A stretch of DNA of 64,000 nt from Tetranychus cinnabarinus (lineage: Eukaryota; Arthropoda; Arachnida; Trombidiformes; Tetranychidae): assembly GCA_022266195.1 (NCBI GenBank), contig WHVY01000001.1, positions 1,736,001 to 1,800,000 on the forward strand. Direction: 5' to 3'. This document shows positions 1 through 12,115 of the stretch, piece by piece; position 1 is the first letter of the stretch, and every line of letters begins with the position of its first letter. Under the pieces are notes generated by a model. That model was not told the DNA's origin. It searched no databases and worked only from the letters and a program-made list of their open reading frames with translations. A program made the translations under genes and the position numbers.

Positions 1-3000
1 TTTGATCAGTTGATGAACTATGTTGTGTCTTGCTCTGTGATTGGCCCATTTTCTGACCAAACTGGTTAATGTAACCATAACTTGAGTCGGTTGACTCGAC
101 TGGTCTAACAGGGACAAATCGCACAACAGCCGGGCCTTGATTATTTTGAGATGGTAATAAATGTCCAGGGATTGACTGTTGACCATAGGATAAACCTTGG
201 GTGTAAGCAAATGTTCGATCGGTGTAACCAGGTTGTACAATGGGAACAACTGGACTTGGATGAGGTGCAAGTACAATTGGATGTCCTGCAATGGGCAATG
301 AAGGTAAAGGAGCGCCTGAAGATTGATACCGTTGAATGGCTGATAAGTGTTGACCTTGTTTAACTGGTACAGCATATCGTACACCATTGTAAGGCTCATG
401 AGGTAGTATCATTGAAGATCCAAGTGTATGGCCACGAAGTCGACGAGGTCGAGCTTGATCTTTACGTTTCCTAGCCAAGTATTGCTTCTGCCTTCCATAT
501 CGAGTAAATTGTTGACCCAAAGGATCGGGTAATCCATCACCATCCAAGTCAACCTCGCCTCCACCTAAAACTCCATCCATTGTAGGATCTTCTTGAACAG
601 GTCGACCATTTGGATCATCAGGATCTACGGGTTCCAATGGAGGCTCTTCGCCATCAACAGGTGCTGCATCATCTTCAGGAGGTGCTTCAGGTTCACTTGG
701 GTCACTTGGTGCAGCTTTAATCTTTGCCTCTTTGGTTCGCTTTTTGACTCCATAACTGGTTGATTGAGTTTGATTGTGTCTTGGTGAAGCATTTGAGTTG
801 TTAATGTTAACTTGAACATTACACTTCGGACAATCCTCACTGATTAAGAAACGGATTAAAAAGCAAAATAAATGATTAAATTAAAGTGTCCAAAGAGTTA
901 TATATTTTTAAATAAGAAAAGAAAGAAAAGGTCTTACTTTGTGAAGGTGTTATTTATACTGTGTTAGGTTTAGTATTACTTTAGTTTAGTAAAACAAGTA
1001 AAAATGCCAATTCAATTGAAGTTGGAAACTCAATGAAGCATCTTATCAAACTTACATTTTGCCTCCAGGTGCTGGTGTTGTAGTCACATTTTTCATGTAA
1101 TATTTCAACATTTCAGCCATTTGGTTCATCATCGCAGTATACTGAGCATTGGTCATGTCACCATAACCAAAATCAGCAGCTACTTTACGTTTAGCATCAT
1201 CAATTGGATCCCATGGATTAGTTTGTTTCAATTGATCCCAAGGATTTCCACCCTTCTTATTGCCCTGGTCCCAAGGGTTGGCCGCTTTCAACTTGTCCCA
1301 TGGATTAGCCGCTTTCAATTTATCCCAAAAACTGCCACCACCTTTATCACCACCCTGATCCCAAGGGTTACCAGTACCTTTACCCGAGTCCCAAGGGTTA
1401 CTCGGTTTGGCTTCCCATGGGTTGCTTGGCTTCGTGGCCCACGGGTCACTTGGCTTTGCTGCCCATGGATCACTTGGCTTACTATCCCAAGGGTTGGACG
1501 GTTTAGTTGCCCACGGATCGGGTGCTGGTGTAGTCGTTGTCCATGGATCACTTGGTGGTGAAGGCCAAGGATCTTTAACCGGTGACGGCCAAGGATCCTT
1601 TACTGGTGCTGGTGTTGTTGTTGGCCATGGATCTTTGACTGGTTGTGCTGGCCACGGGTTACCTGTTGGTGGTGGTGGCCAGTTACTTGATACACCCCAT
1701 GGATGAGATGGTTTACCTTCCATGTTTTTCATCATTGTCATCATCATCATCATCATCAACATTAGATCTCCTTTACCACCTTGCTTCTCGTAAACTGGTG
1801 GCTGTTGTTGATTCCTCATGCTGTTGATAAAGTTTAACCCATTATTACGCCATAATGATAGATATTGAAGTAACCATGTATTTACAAGTGGCCCAATAAA
1901 TGCCATTGAAGTTTAAATATACAATCAAAGTAAACCATTAACACAATTAGAAACAGATTTAGAAACGTTAAACTGCAATTGCAAATCCAAACAGTTAACT
2001 GTTGATCTTTAAACACTCTTCACCATCAAAATTTTCAATTGAGATCATCTTCAGTCTTTCATCTGATCAAACCTTTTGTTTCAATTTCAAACTCAATCTT
2101 CTTGCTCTTTGCCACCATTCTCATTATTTTAGCCCTGATTCAATGATTAAGTTGACACTTTTTTGTTCAAAGCTCTACTTTTAAATCAAATTTTTAATTT
2201 ATCTTTGATTAGAATCACTTTTTGTCCACCTTTCCACCACTTTGATTACTTTTTTCACCATCCATTTTCAGCTTTCATTGTTTTTACTACAAATTTTATT
2301 CTAAAATTTTAATTTTAATTGATTTTCCCTTTAATGTTCTGATCAGATTTTTTCCAAATCAATCCATTCTTCCTATTTAACCCATTAGAAGCCATTTTGT
2401 TTTAACCATTAAAACCAGAAACTAATCGTTTCAGAAACAATTAAAATCTAAATTGATTCAACTTCTGTTTCATCAAATTTCAGTCAATGAATTAAACATG
2501 CATCTGACTTAAAATACTTTGAAACTCATGGAATTTTTTAGCAAGTTCAAGTTTCTTAGAATCAACTAAATAATTCAGATTGCAATTTACTTCGATCAAT
2601 GGCCACAAATAGATTTTCGATTTTTTGAAAATCTTCTCAATTTGCATGAAACTCTGAATAAAATTCTTAGCGATTTTGCAATATTTTCCAATCTATTGAA
2701 CGATTTCCTAATTGCATTAACTTAGCGATTGGCATTAAGTTTGCTTGGCTCGTAATCAACTTAACCTTTCTCGATAATCTGAATGGTTTGACCTTTTGCC
2801 AAGTCGATGATAAAAAAAATTAAATTTCCTTGTTTCTATTGCATAAAGCCTGACGATTTGTATTAACTAAATTTGATATTTAAAACTCTTTCAATTACTT
2901 ATTGAATAATGATTATAACAACAAAATGCTGTAAACATAATCCCAAAATAGCATTCATTTGAACCCAATTATACAATCCAATATAACAAACACTGAACCT

Positions 3001-3610
3001 AATTTTGAATCTTTTGTATTTTACCCTGCTAATTGCCTTTAAATTGGTAGTCTTGATTAGTTTACACCAATAAAAACCATGAAATCTTCCAGATGATGTT
3101 ATTTTAACATTAATTAATGTTCACAACTTGTAACATAATTCAGGTTAAAATCATCATTTCCTAAAAACTTGAAAAAAATTTGTTCGCAAAGTAAAAACTA
3201 ATGAGTTAACATCATTCAACTATCATTTGCACATTACCTTGATCGACTGTTTAATCAATCAATTGGCATGATTCGAGTTGAAACAATTCTCGACCTTTCA
3301 ATGTTACTCAACCATCTGTTCAAAGGGAAACTCATAAAGATGTTTTGACTCAGAATGAACAAATTGTTATAATAATCAACTCTGTTACTTACGGTACTGG
3401 AATCGGTAAAAGAAGAGCAAAACTTCGACTTTTACGTAAAGCTAAGGCCAAAGGTAAAAGCATCATAAGTCCCGTCATTGGATTCACTGGAAACTGCCTT
3501 GGAAGCAGTAAATCACGCTTTTGTCTTGATTGTTTAGTGCTCGAACCCGCCATTAAATACAATAAGTTAATATAAATTAAAAGCATTTTGAAAACAGTAG
3601 ACAAATTCAT
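1..3610 (-). CDS. Predicted secreted DPW/NPW-repeat protein, three exons, 3' end off the window
   Basis: I do not recognise a named family. The model is exon A 3610-3393, exon B 1820-1056 and exon C 839 to beyond base 1. Introns are 3392-1821 and 1055-840. Both have GTAAGT donors and AG acceptors, and every junction keeps phase 2, which supports joining them. Exon A encodes a signal-peptide-like start (Met-Asn-Leu at 3610; other in-frame Mets at 3658 and 3586), then RQKR, a furin-like site, then a hydrophobic Pro/Leu stretch. Exon B encodes a poly-Met run followed by about 7 DPW and 9 NPW motifs spaced roughly 8-15 residues apart. Exon C has a CPKC pair, an acidic Pro-rich stretch, a DLDGDGLPD loop resembling a calcium-binding loop, then a basic and Gln/Pro-rich tail with no stop before the edge. 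Exon B also has an open start at 1906 (MAFIG), so a shorter alternative is possible. The secreted role is inferred; no function is assigned. Confidence 0.55.
1738..1758. repeat. CAT/ATG triplet microsatellite inside exon B
   Basis: About six uninterrupted CAT units on the plus strand, read as a poly-Met run in the minus-strand protein. Length variation here would change the number of methionines without shifting the frame. Confidence 0.8.
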
Positions 3611-6600
3611 GGTGAACTCAATAGAATTATTAACAGATGAAAAAAAATTAACTATCACTTTTAAAATAAATATTGATATTTTGGCAGCAAACTTGAACTT
3701 GAAGCTGAATTTTCAACTTAATTTCCATGTCAATAGAATCACAAATATTTCCATTGTAAACATGATGACTTGCCTTGAAACAATCAGCTAAACACTTATC
3801 AACTTCCATTAATAATCACTTGTTAATTGATCATCATTCAACTTGTGAATTGAACACAATGATAGAAATGATCAATTGTAGGTAACGATGAAAATGATGA
3901 TTTTAAATGTTTACTTAAAACGATGATATTGGCTGATTAGATGATGATCAAGGTAAATCTTATCTGAATCAAGGAAAGTTTAAATCTGTCACTTTCACAG
4001 TTTGGCATCAATTTGGGTTCATCTTTCTAACCCAATGTTTGGTTCCATTGACCGAACACAATAAAGGTCCATATTAGAGGTAAAATGGAGAGAAAGTATC
4101 AACTTGATTCATCAATCAATCAAAATCTCTTTTTTTACCTGTAAAACCGTTTAAAAGTTAAATAACCTATTGATAAGATTCCTTAAGAGTAGAGGCCAAA
4201 TATAAACCCGTTCTCGTTATCCATTGTTTTCAAGTTAACCAACAAATTTAAAAGCTTTTCCTGATCTTTTCATCTATTTTCACTCCTTCAACTCATTATC
4301 ACTCAACTAGCTCAGTAACATCATCAATTTAATCAACTGAATCAACCAAATGTTCAGTAAAAGGACTCAAAAGTCAATAGTCATTTGACACTTCGATTGA
4401 AACTGCTCGATTCATAATCAATAGTACTAGTTGATAACAACATTGGTTTCGATTTTGGAAAATTGAAAATTCGTTTAAAAATAACACTTTTTGATGTTAT
4501 CTGGTAAATTGTTTGAAAACTGGCCATTAATGGCTAATCAAGATTTCTCTCAATTTGTTAATTACTTAGTTGCTGTTTTACAATTAACTCACACTTGATG
4601 CATGTTTTACAATCTGATTGTAACATTTTCCTGTTCTTGTATTGTTTAATGTTGGTGGTTTACTTTGTTGTTATTAAATTGGTTATGGTCAAGTTGATTG
4701 CTTTCAAAGCATTTAACAAAAGTTCAGCTGTAAACACGATTCTGTATGATTGATGTTGCCTGCTGTTGAGAGTTATCATGAAGTTATTGATTTAAATGAA
4801 GACCTTTTTTTCCCTTCCTTTTGGCTAACATCCATCAATAGTTTGCATTTAAAAGAGTGTTTACTCCTTAAACAAATTGTACAAAATTGTTTACAATTGT
4901 TATTAATAACAATTGAAAATATTTTATTCTCAACTTGCAAATCATGAGTTTTGAGAAACATTTCAATCACAGTATTGTTTAAGTTTCAATCATTTGTATA
5001 ATTGTTGACAATTTACTCAACATTTAATTTTTCAACGTTCACTCAATTCGTCAGTTTGAGTCCATTAACAAATGATATTTGTTATGAATTTTGGTAAATT
5101 GTGATAATGATTGTTGGCTGTTGCATTTGATTTTAATGAAAATAAGTTAATCAATTTTTTACAGAGTTAATTGTTTTCTAAATGATTTGATTAGCTTGGC
5201 ATCGATCATTAATTAATCAAATGGAAGTAATTAAAGCAAAGTATATCTAGAACAATCAACTCATCTTTTCTGTTAACATGAAACATTTTAATGGTTTTGA
5301 TTAAAATGATTAATTAGATTTAATCAGCTTCAATCGGGTCAATCGGGTTTCTATGATGAATCCTGGTTCAACTTTGATTCCTTAACTGCTTAAGATCTAA
5401 ATCTCTTAATCTAATTACAATTAACGCATTTTGCATTTGTCAACTTGTTATCTAATTGTTCAACTGTTTTAACTAATTGTTGACTTGATAACAATCACTT
5501 TCTCAGATGTCTATTAATATAACGACAGCTTTTCAAAATTGGTAAAAGTTCTGGATCAGTTGACATTGAAACGAAAACATTTTACTGGATTTACTTGTAA
5601 ATTGTAATTGATTATCATTTTGTATGGTCTAATTAACACTATGATTATGTTTTCCAATTGAAAGTGAATGTAATCAATTTTGCTCAAGCAAATTTTCTTG
5701 ATTAAGAAAAGTTTAGTTAATCCAATTCAACTCATTTGCACCTTTAAACTCAATCATACAAATTAAGCAAGTTTGCAAATTGAGTTAACTGTTCAGTTCA
5801 ATTGTATATTTAAAAAATATAATAACATAAATTTTAATGAAAATACTCACATGTTTAGGATGAAAGTAACGATGAACAACATGAAACTGTTATCTGATGT
5901 TTGCTTCAAATGGAAACTTGAAATTTATCAAAAGTACACCACAAAATGTCAACTAGTCTTGACAATTGTCTAATCAACAATTGAATAAAAGTTTAAATAC
6001 TCATCTTAATGTATCATTGGCCATTCAATCGGACCTCCTTTTCAACCCACTTCATTAACATCATAAATTGGCTAAAGATGCTGTTGGTGAAGATACAAAA
6101 AATTGTGTCTTTAACCAGAAAAAAGCAAATTTATCAAGATTAATTGACGGATAGTCCAGTTTTTGTATAAATTGTGCACTGCAATTAAATTGTACAGATA
6201 ACCACAAGTAGAACAATCAATGAAATGAAATGGCCTGAAAAATCGAAAGTTTGTTGCCAATCAATCGAGTCCATTATGTCCATCATGAAGTCATTTAAAA
6301 GTGTCAATTCTTAAGCCTAACCAGAAACTTCATTTTTTAAAGTCATTTTTCATTTCTGGTTTTCAAACAATTTTTCAGATTAAGATTTGATCAAATGTTT
6401 TCTTAATAAATTTCAATTCTGTGAAAAGGAGATTTCATTGTTCCAACAAATAAGAATACGAATTCATTCAGAATATGGATTCAGTCTTTCAACGAATATT
6501 AGGTGCTTTTAGGTTGTTTTACCAAAAATTGACAATTATTTTGTTTACCAACAAAAACCTTCAAGATTACAATGAAATTTGTTTCATAAATTGTGGCAAT

Positions 6601-7002
6601 TTCGGAAATGACTGAGAAACTGAATAAATCAATGAACGGTTGGCTTCACCTTGGCCTTCAGTTTTACATATTTTCACTTAATTGTCATGAGTTAAACCAA
6701 TTACCTGTCTAAATTTGCTACTAAATATAATTTATTGATGCTTAATGTTTACATGAAAATGTCGAAGCAGATGCAATTGAAGGCCAATGTTAACGATTGT
6801 TGGTTTTCAATCATTTTAACGATACAATTGATTATTAAACTTGCACCAACTTGATGTGTCAATGTGTCATCAACACCTTGTTCAATCATTGTTCAACTCA
6901 AAGTTCAACAGTTGATACCAATTTTTCATTTGTTATTTTTCCATCTCAAGGTGAATGTTATCCATCTGGATCAACAAAATTCTGACTCAGTGACTTTGTA
7001 AT
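3611..7002. other. AT-rich spacer between the repeat-protein gene and the retrotransposon
   Basis: No ORF with protein-like composition, no RNA gene and no clear repeat was found. The promoter of the minus-strand repeat-protein gene should lie just above 3610, but no strong core element stands out. The spacer ends in TAAT (6999-7002), the left copy of the retrotransposon target-site duplication. Confidence 0.6.
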
Positions 7003-8086
7003 TGAAAGGTTCGTCGGTGCGGAAATCTGATAGAAGACTGCTAACTTGCTTTCACTACAAGTTGTTAAGGTTCGTTTTGGATCGTCACAGTATTTCACTT
7101 ATCTAACTCTCAGTTCTTAGAGATATCTCAATCAGAGATGAAGCACACAAATAGTACAAGAGTATTTAACTGAATTAACTTTATTAAGTTTTAAGAATAA
7201 GAATAAGAGGAACTTGAATTAAGATTGATTATGGGGTTCACCATAAGGACATAAGAATAACTATTAAAGTTGAAACACGGAGATTACAATGGAATTGTAT
7301 CTTTAAGAGACTTCATTAGAAGTATAGTTGAGAATAAAAAGATGGGCTTCAATTGGGAAATTGAGCATAAGGGTGACTTCATTAAAATTGTAAGAGTACA
7401 AAATGAGGGAAAATATGAAGTGATGTTGAGGACTACAGTACGGGGTATTGAAGTGAAGTAAAAAAGGAAAAATCTTGGATTTTATATCGAATTAAAACAA
7501 AGGAAGAAAATTTGGAGGGAATTAAGATGAAAGAGAAAGGTTGACTCTGTCTATGTTTGTCTAGCTTGGTAACAGTACCAAAATGAATGACTCTTGGGGT
7601 AAGAGTACTGATAAGAAGCGTTACTAAGCTAGCTGTCTTAACCTCTACATATGTCACAAGACATTTTTAATCATGTCAGATCTCTAAAGAGATAAGCATA
7701 GCTTTCTCTGTACATTATGAGTGTTAATCAGAGTTAAAAAGCGTTAGTTAAAAGAAAGGGATTTTACGTCTTCTTTCTTTTTGTGCATTAACTTTTCAAC
7801 TTAAATTTAGAGTCTGAGTTGATCCAAATTAAATGATCAACTTTTACAATTCAGATGGATTTGAATAAGGATGATTGAGGTTTTCATGGCTTATGATAAC
7901 TATCAAAGTACCTTAAGTAATATCTAATAAAGATGAATAAATATTTAAGAGTTAAAACAAATTGAAATGAGTTTAAAATGAATCTAAATTAAAGATTGAA
8001 TTAAAAAGAGGCAAAAGTTGAATCTAAGATTCGGAATAGAGAGCATATCATTGAACAAGTTCAATAAGTAAGAATTCTACCCTTCA
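7003..8086 (-). repeat. 3' LTR (1,084 bp)
   Basis: The direct copy of 18802-19885 begins TGAAAGG and ends CCTTCA on the plus strand, giving the usual TG...CA ends in either direction. The match covers the full length by eye, and two short ORFs inside translate identically in both copies. Confidence 0.95.
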
Positions 8087-8093
8087 CTTCCTC
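8087..8093 (-). other. Short polypurine tract next to the 3' LTR
   Basis: The minus strand reads GAGGAAG immediately before the LTR, the position where plus-strand DNA synthesis is primed. It is shorter than many polypurine tracts, so the call rests mainly on position. Confidence 0.4.
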
Positions 8094-8128
8094 GGACGGA
8101 AGACCTTGATTCCTTATTGAAATTGGAC

Positions 8129-11100
8129 TCATGGTCTGCGATTGTATGCAGAATCTGCAGAGGAAGATCTTTGCCTAGTGGGATAGAAAGGATGAGTACG
8201 GATTTGAGAGGGGTAAATGGGGCGTTCAATGACAGTAGTGTTTGAAGATGAAGATCCAGTGGAAGTGTATCCTGGAGAATCCGGGTTTGATGTATCTGAT
8301 TGATATTGAATTTGGTTTCCAGGCCGTCTGAATGGAGATGGAGGAATTCGGATTCTTTCAATTGGTCTTCGAGGTTGAGGTGGATCTGAGGGTTGTGAAG
8401 AAGATGAAGAGGGATCGGAAGAGAGAGATGATCTTGGATAAGATGTTGATGTTTCGGTTGTGCTTGCTTCTGGATTTGAGAGATTAGTTGCTGATGATGA
8501 AGTGGATGTGGAACCAGAGTTGGTTTCACTTGCACCCAAGAATTCCGAACAGTTATCATTGAAAGTTTCGGCGGAAGAAGAGGAAGATCCACTTTCAGAT
8601 CGACTTCTTTGTGAACTGATTGATTCAGTGGGTGAATTCAAGAGTTCTAATCTCGGAGGAGGCAATTCAGGAATAATTGCTTCAGCATCTTGAGTTGATT
8701 GCGAGTCTGATCTATCAGATGAGGGACCTTGAACAGCTTCAACTTGTTGAATTTCTTGAGAGTTTTCAGGCTCTATTATTTCAGGAGTAGAAGGTCTGCT
8801 AGGTGCAGCAATTGGATCTGATTGAGATTGTTCAGTCTCGTTTCTGCTTGATGAAGAAGCTTGAGTTGGAACTTCGGCAGAGGGTTCAGTAGCTTGATCC
8901 GGAATAGGCTCTTCTTTGGGGACTATCTCTGTAGGACTAGAAGGCTCTTCAACAATAATGTCTGACCATTGAGGGTCTTCTCCAGCTAAATCTATCAATT
9001 GAATGTCAATAGGTTCAGGGATTGAATGGGTAACAGGCATTGTTGGAATTTGTTGAGGAGGTGAGGCAGGTTTATTAACAACTGTCTCGACAGAGGATTC
9101 ACTTGATGCATATGGTTGAATAGAGTAAGAGCTATCATGTTTATCAGCTTCTTGATATTGAGGATCAAGTGGAACTTTAGGTCTGACACAACGGTTATCA
9201 AACTTAGGTTCACCATGACGAATGGTGTATGACCAATCATCAGGCCATTGAGCTTCTCCTTTATTAACTCTTTTTGAGTACTTGTTAAACAAATGAGCAA
9301 CATTCTTATTTCCGCAAGTTTGAGACATGTTAAGATGATGTATGCCAGTTCGAGTACCAGCTAATGCTTCAATGTCTTGCCAGTAAGACATGTATAAGTT
9401 CATGCTCGTGATCGCTTCTACTGCGGGCGAATGAGGTTCTGCACGAATTACGAAGCCAGGGAATAACAGGAATGAGATGAGGGAAAGAGAGGCAGGAGAT
9501 TCTCGATAAGGTGAGAAGAACTGAGTTATTTCTCGGAGCTTAGGAGTGAGTGAGAGGATCTCGTATTCATCTAGCTCTAAAGAGTGTAAGATATTAATTA
9601 ATCCTGAGCCAACTATGGCTGTAGCAGCTAAGAAGAAAGTAAGGACTTGGTCCTTAATAGCAGGGAATGATTTAGCGTGCTTGATGTCTCGTTCAGTAAG
9701 ACCATGGAATCTTGTATCCATTCGAGTAATGTTATCGTAGTTTACCAGACTCTCGAAAACTATGTTTCGGTAGCCATCTACAATGACTATCCAGACAGGT
9801 CTAGGTCGCAAAGCGTTTTGTTCAGAATTGACTGCTTTACCATCAATACGGCAATATGCCATATGAATGCAAAATGTTGTTAATGGTGAAGGATGATCTT
9901 CAATATTTTGTCTTATTAGCCTTTCCGTATTATCTCGTAATGGCGGCATGTGAATCTGAGTGAGACGATGGAAGTTGCGAGTTGCCAATTCAGTTTTATT
10001 ACGTCTATTCTGAAGACGATCAGGATTGGTAGAAGTAGGACCAGTTGGGGTACGTTGTACACCTCTCATTGAAGGAAAATAAGTGGTAGCATGTTGAATG
10101 ATTTGTTCACGTCTTTGAGGTGAAACTCGCTCAAGAGGATCAATCCTTATAAACGGCATAGGCTCTAAATTGGAATCTGGAGAAAGAGTTTTCTCAAAGT
10201 GTCGGTTGTACCTAGGCGGTATACCACGAGCTACATTGACCCATTCTTCAGAGTCATTCAATAGGTAGAAGGGAACTTGAGACCATTTAATGGTACGAGG
10301 ACGAGGAGGGAAAATGATAGGATCAGGTTTTTCACCAAAGATAGGATCAAAACCAACTACGTTTTGAATGAATTCCTCGGTTTCACTAATAGGGTGAGTA
10401 GGATCTCGGACTCTTTTATAACAGTCCCAGAAGTTCAGGGAAAAATGAGCAAGAGAGCGTATGGCTATGGGATTGAGAAGGGGATCAGTAGGATCATCGT
10501 TTTTCATGCTTGATAAACAAGCCCAAAGAACCATTTTCTCATACCATTGATTGGTATGATCTATCTGATTTTTTGGAGGTTCAATGTCTCCGGTTTTTAA
10601 ATGAGCGGGTAAGAAATTTGCTATGCTTTTAGGAGATTTGAGTAGTTCTTCCCTAATAGGATTTGAAACAAATGGAAGGTCGATTTTAAAATCAAACTCT
10701 TCAATGAATAAGCCAGATCTACAGTTCTTTTCGTGATTAAGGAAACTGCTAGGAGGGAAACTTGATGAGCATAACATTCGTCTACACTTAAATAAAGATC
10801 GGTTGTAAACTTCAAGGGTTTGAGGATTTGAGAGCAACTGGAAAAATGGATAATCATCCTTAGGAGCATAATATTTAACACATTGAGGCAATATGCAGAG
10901 AAATTGATGTGGATGATGAAGAGGAAAAAGTCCTAAGACTGTAATTAATTCTCTTAGCCATTCAATACAAGCGTTGCAATAACAGCTTCTACATGAGCGG
11001 CATTCTTTAGGATCTAAAGCAATTTGCTCACAGAAATAACACCTAAGTGTTTTCTCAATTTCATCAATTTCAGTGTTTGTTACCTGAGCAATGGTTATTC

Positions 11101-12115
11101 CATGAGGAATGGGAGGAAGTTGAATGCTTTTTATTTTATCATCATTATACAAATTCAAGTACAACTTTTCTCTAATCATAAGATTAAACTTTTCTTTGAG
11201 TTCTGAATAAGCTTTTGCTTTCTTTGAAATTATTTCTTTGACTTCTAAAAAGCGTTCATCTGAGGAAAAATCAGGAAGAGGATCTCTAGGTAGTGGAGCG
11301 GGATACTGATTGGGTTCAAAAGGATATTCTGAGGGTTTGAGGTATCGTTCTGGCCAAACTTTAGGTTGTTTAGAAGGGGTCTCAGAATCAGAGGAATCAG
11401 TGGAATTAGGAGGAGTGTGACATGATTGACTCGGATAAGAAAGTTCAAGTTGCTTAGTGGTACTTGCCCGGTGATGTTCAGTAACCTTTAGAGAATTACG
11501 ATCAATTGGACCAGCAAAAGCCTTTTGAGGAGCGTTCATGTCTTCAGAGCGTCGTTTACCAAGGTGAGGTAATGGAACCTTGAATACACCAGTATCAACG
11601 AGTGGATTCGGACGAAGGTCTATGCCAGTAACATAAAGTTGAGTGGACTTAGGACCTGCATATGGAATGAGTTCTCGGTTTGAACTGGACGCAGCACTTT
11701 CTTGAGAGGGTTTAGGAACTCTGGGAATTCTATGAGCAGAGAGTTCATCGTCACTATCAGAACCAACTAAGGACTGGAAGTCAAAGTTCTTTGAAGTATA
11801 TTTAGTATTCGGCGGAGGTAATGGTGGAAGAGTTTTTGAGGGTTCAGATGAATGAGAAGGAACAGTTGAACAGGAACCTTGAATACGTAACGGAGGAGCA
11901 AGAATGCGAGTAGTAAGTTGCTTAGGAGGTTTAGGAACCAAGATAGTTGTTTTAGGGTCATCGGAATAAGTTGCGGGAACGAGATCCTTATCAGGGTAAA
12001 CGTTTAAAAGTGGTGGTGAAGATGGTTGAGATTGAGGAGACGGAACACGGACAGTTTCACCAGTAGGCATAACTTTTTCAATTATTGTTTTAAGAGGTTT
12101 CTTGGAAGGATTCAT
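8129..12115 (-). other. Accessory half: RING/TRAF-like zinc region plus degenerate REXO1-like exonuclease domain
   Basis: The region runs from Met2106 (codon at 12115) to the stop, 1,328 residues, in frame with gag-pol but possibly translated separately. The first part is Pro/Ser-rich. From Cys2464 there is a dense cysteine array, CX2C-X9-CX2CX2CXCX2C, then CX4C, then a CX4C...HX4C set, resembling a RING followed by a TRAF-type zinc finger. Around residues 2850-3020 the order of motifs follows the REXO1 branch of DEDDh exonucleases: a core strand, TRFHGLTERD (TRFSGVTEAD-like), GSGLINIL (GHSLESDL-like) and HSPAVEA (HSSSEDA-like). The catalytic acids appear lost: Tyr2859 and Arg2861 replace the Asp and Glu of DCE, Ile2947 replaces the second Asp, and Glu3005 follows His3000 where Asp is expected. 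The last 400 residues are Ser/Pro/Glu-rich. No signal peptide or membrane anchor is seen, so it is not an envelope protein. The alignment is from memory of the family. Confidence 0.6.

Noticed and set aside
1052..1906. Minus-strand ORF 1052-1906 as a complete single-exon 284-aa gene
   Set aside because: Its stop lies within a GTAAGT donor, and a phase-matched exon opens at 839; a phase-matched signal-peptide exon lies upstream. A spliced gene explains the sequence better.
8129..12115. Accessory region as a retroviral envelope gene
   Set aside because: No signal peptide, no furin-site and fusion-peptide arrangement, no membrane anchor; the cysteines form zinc-finger patterns.
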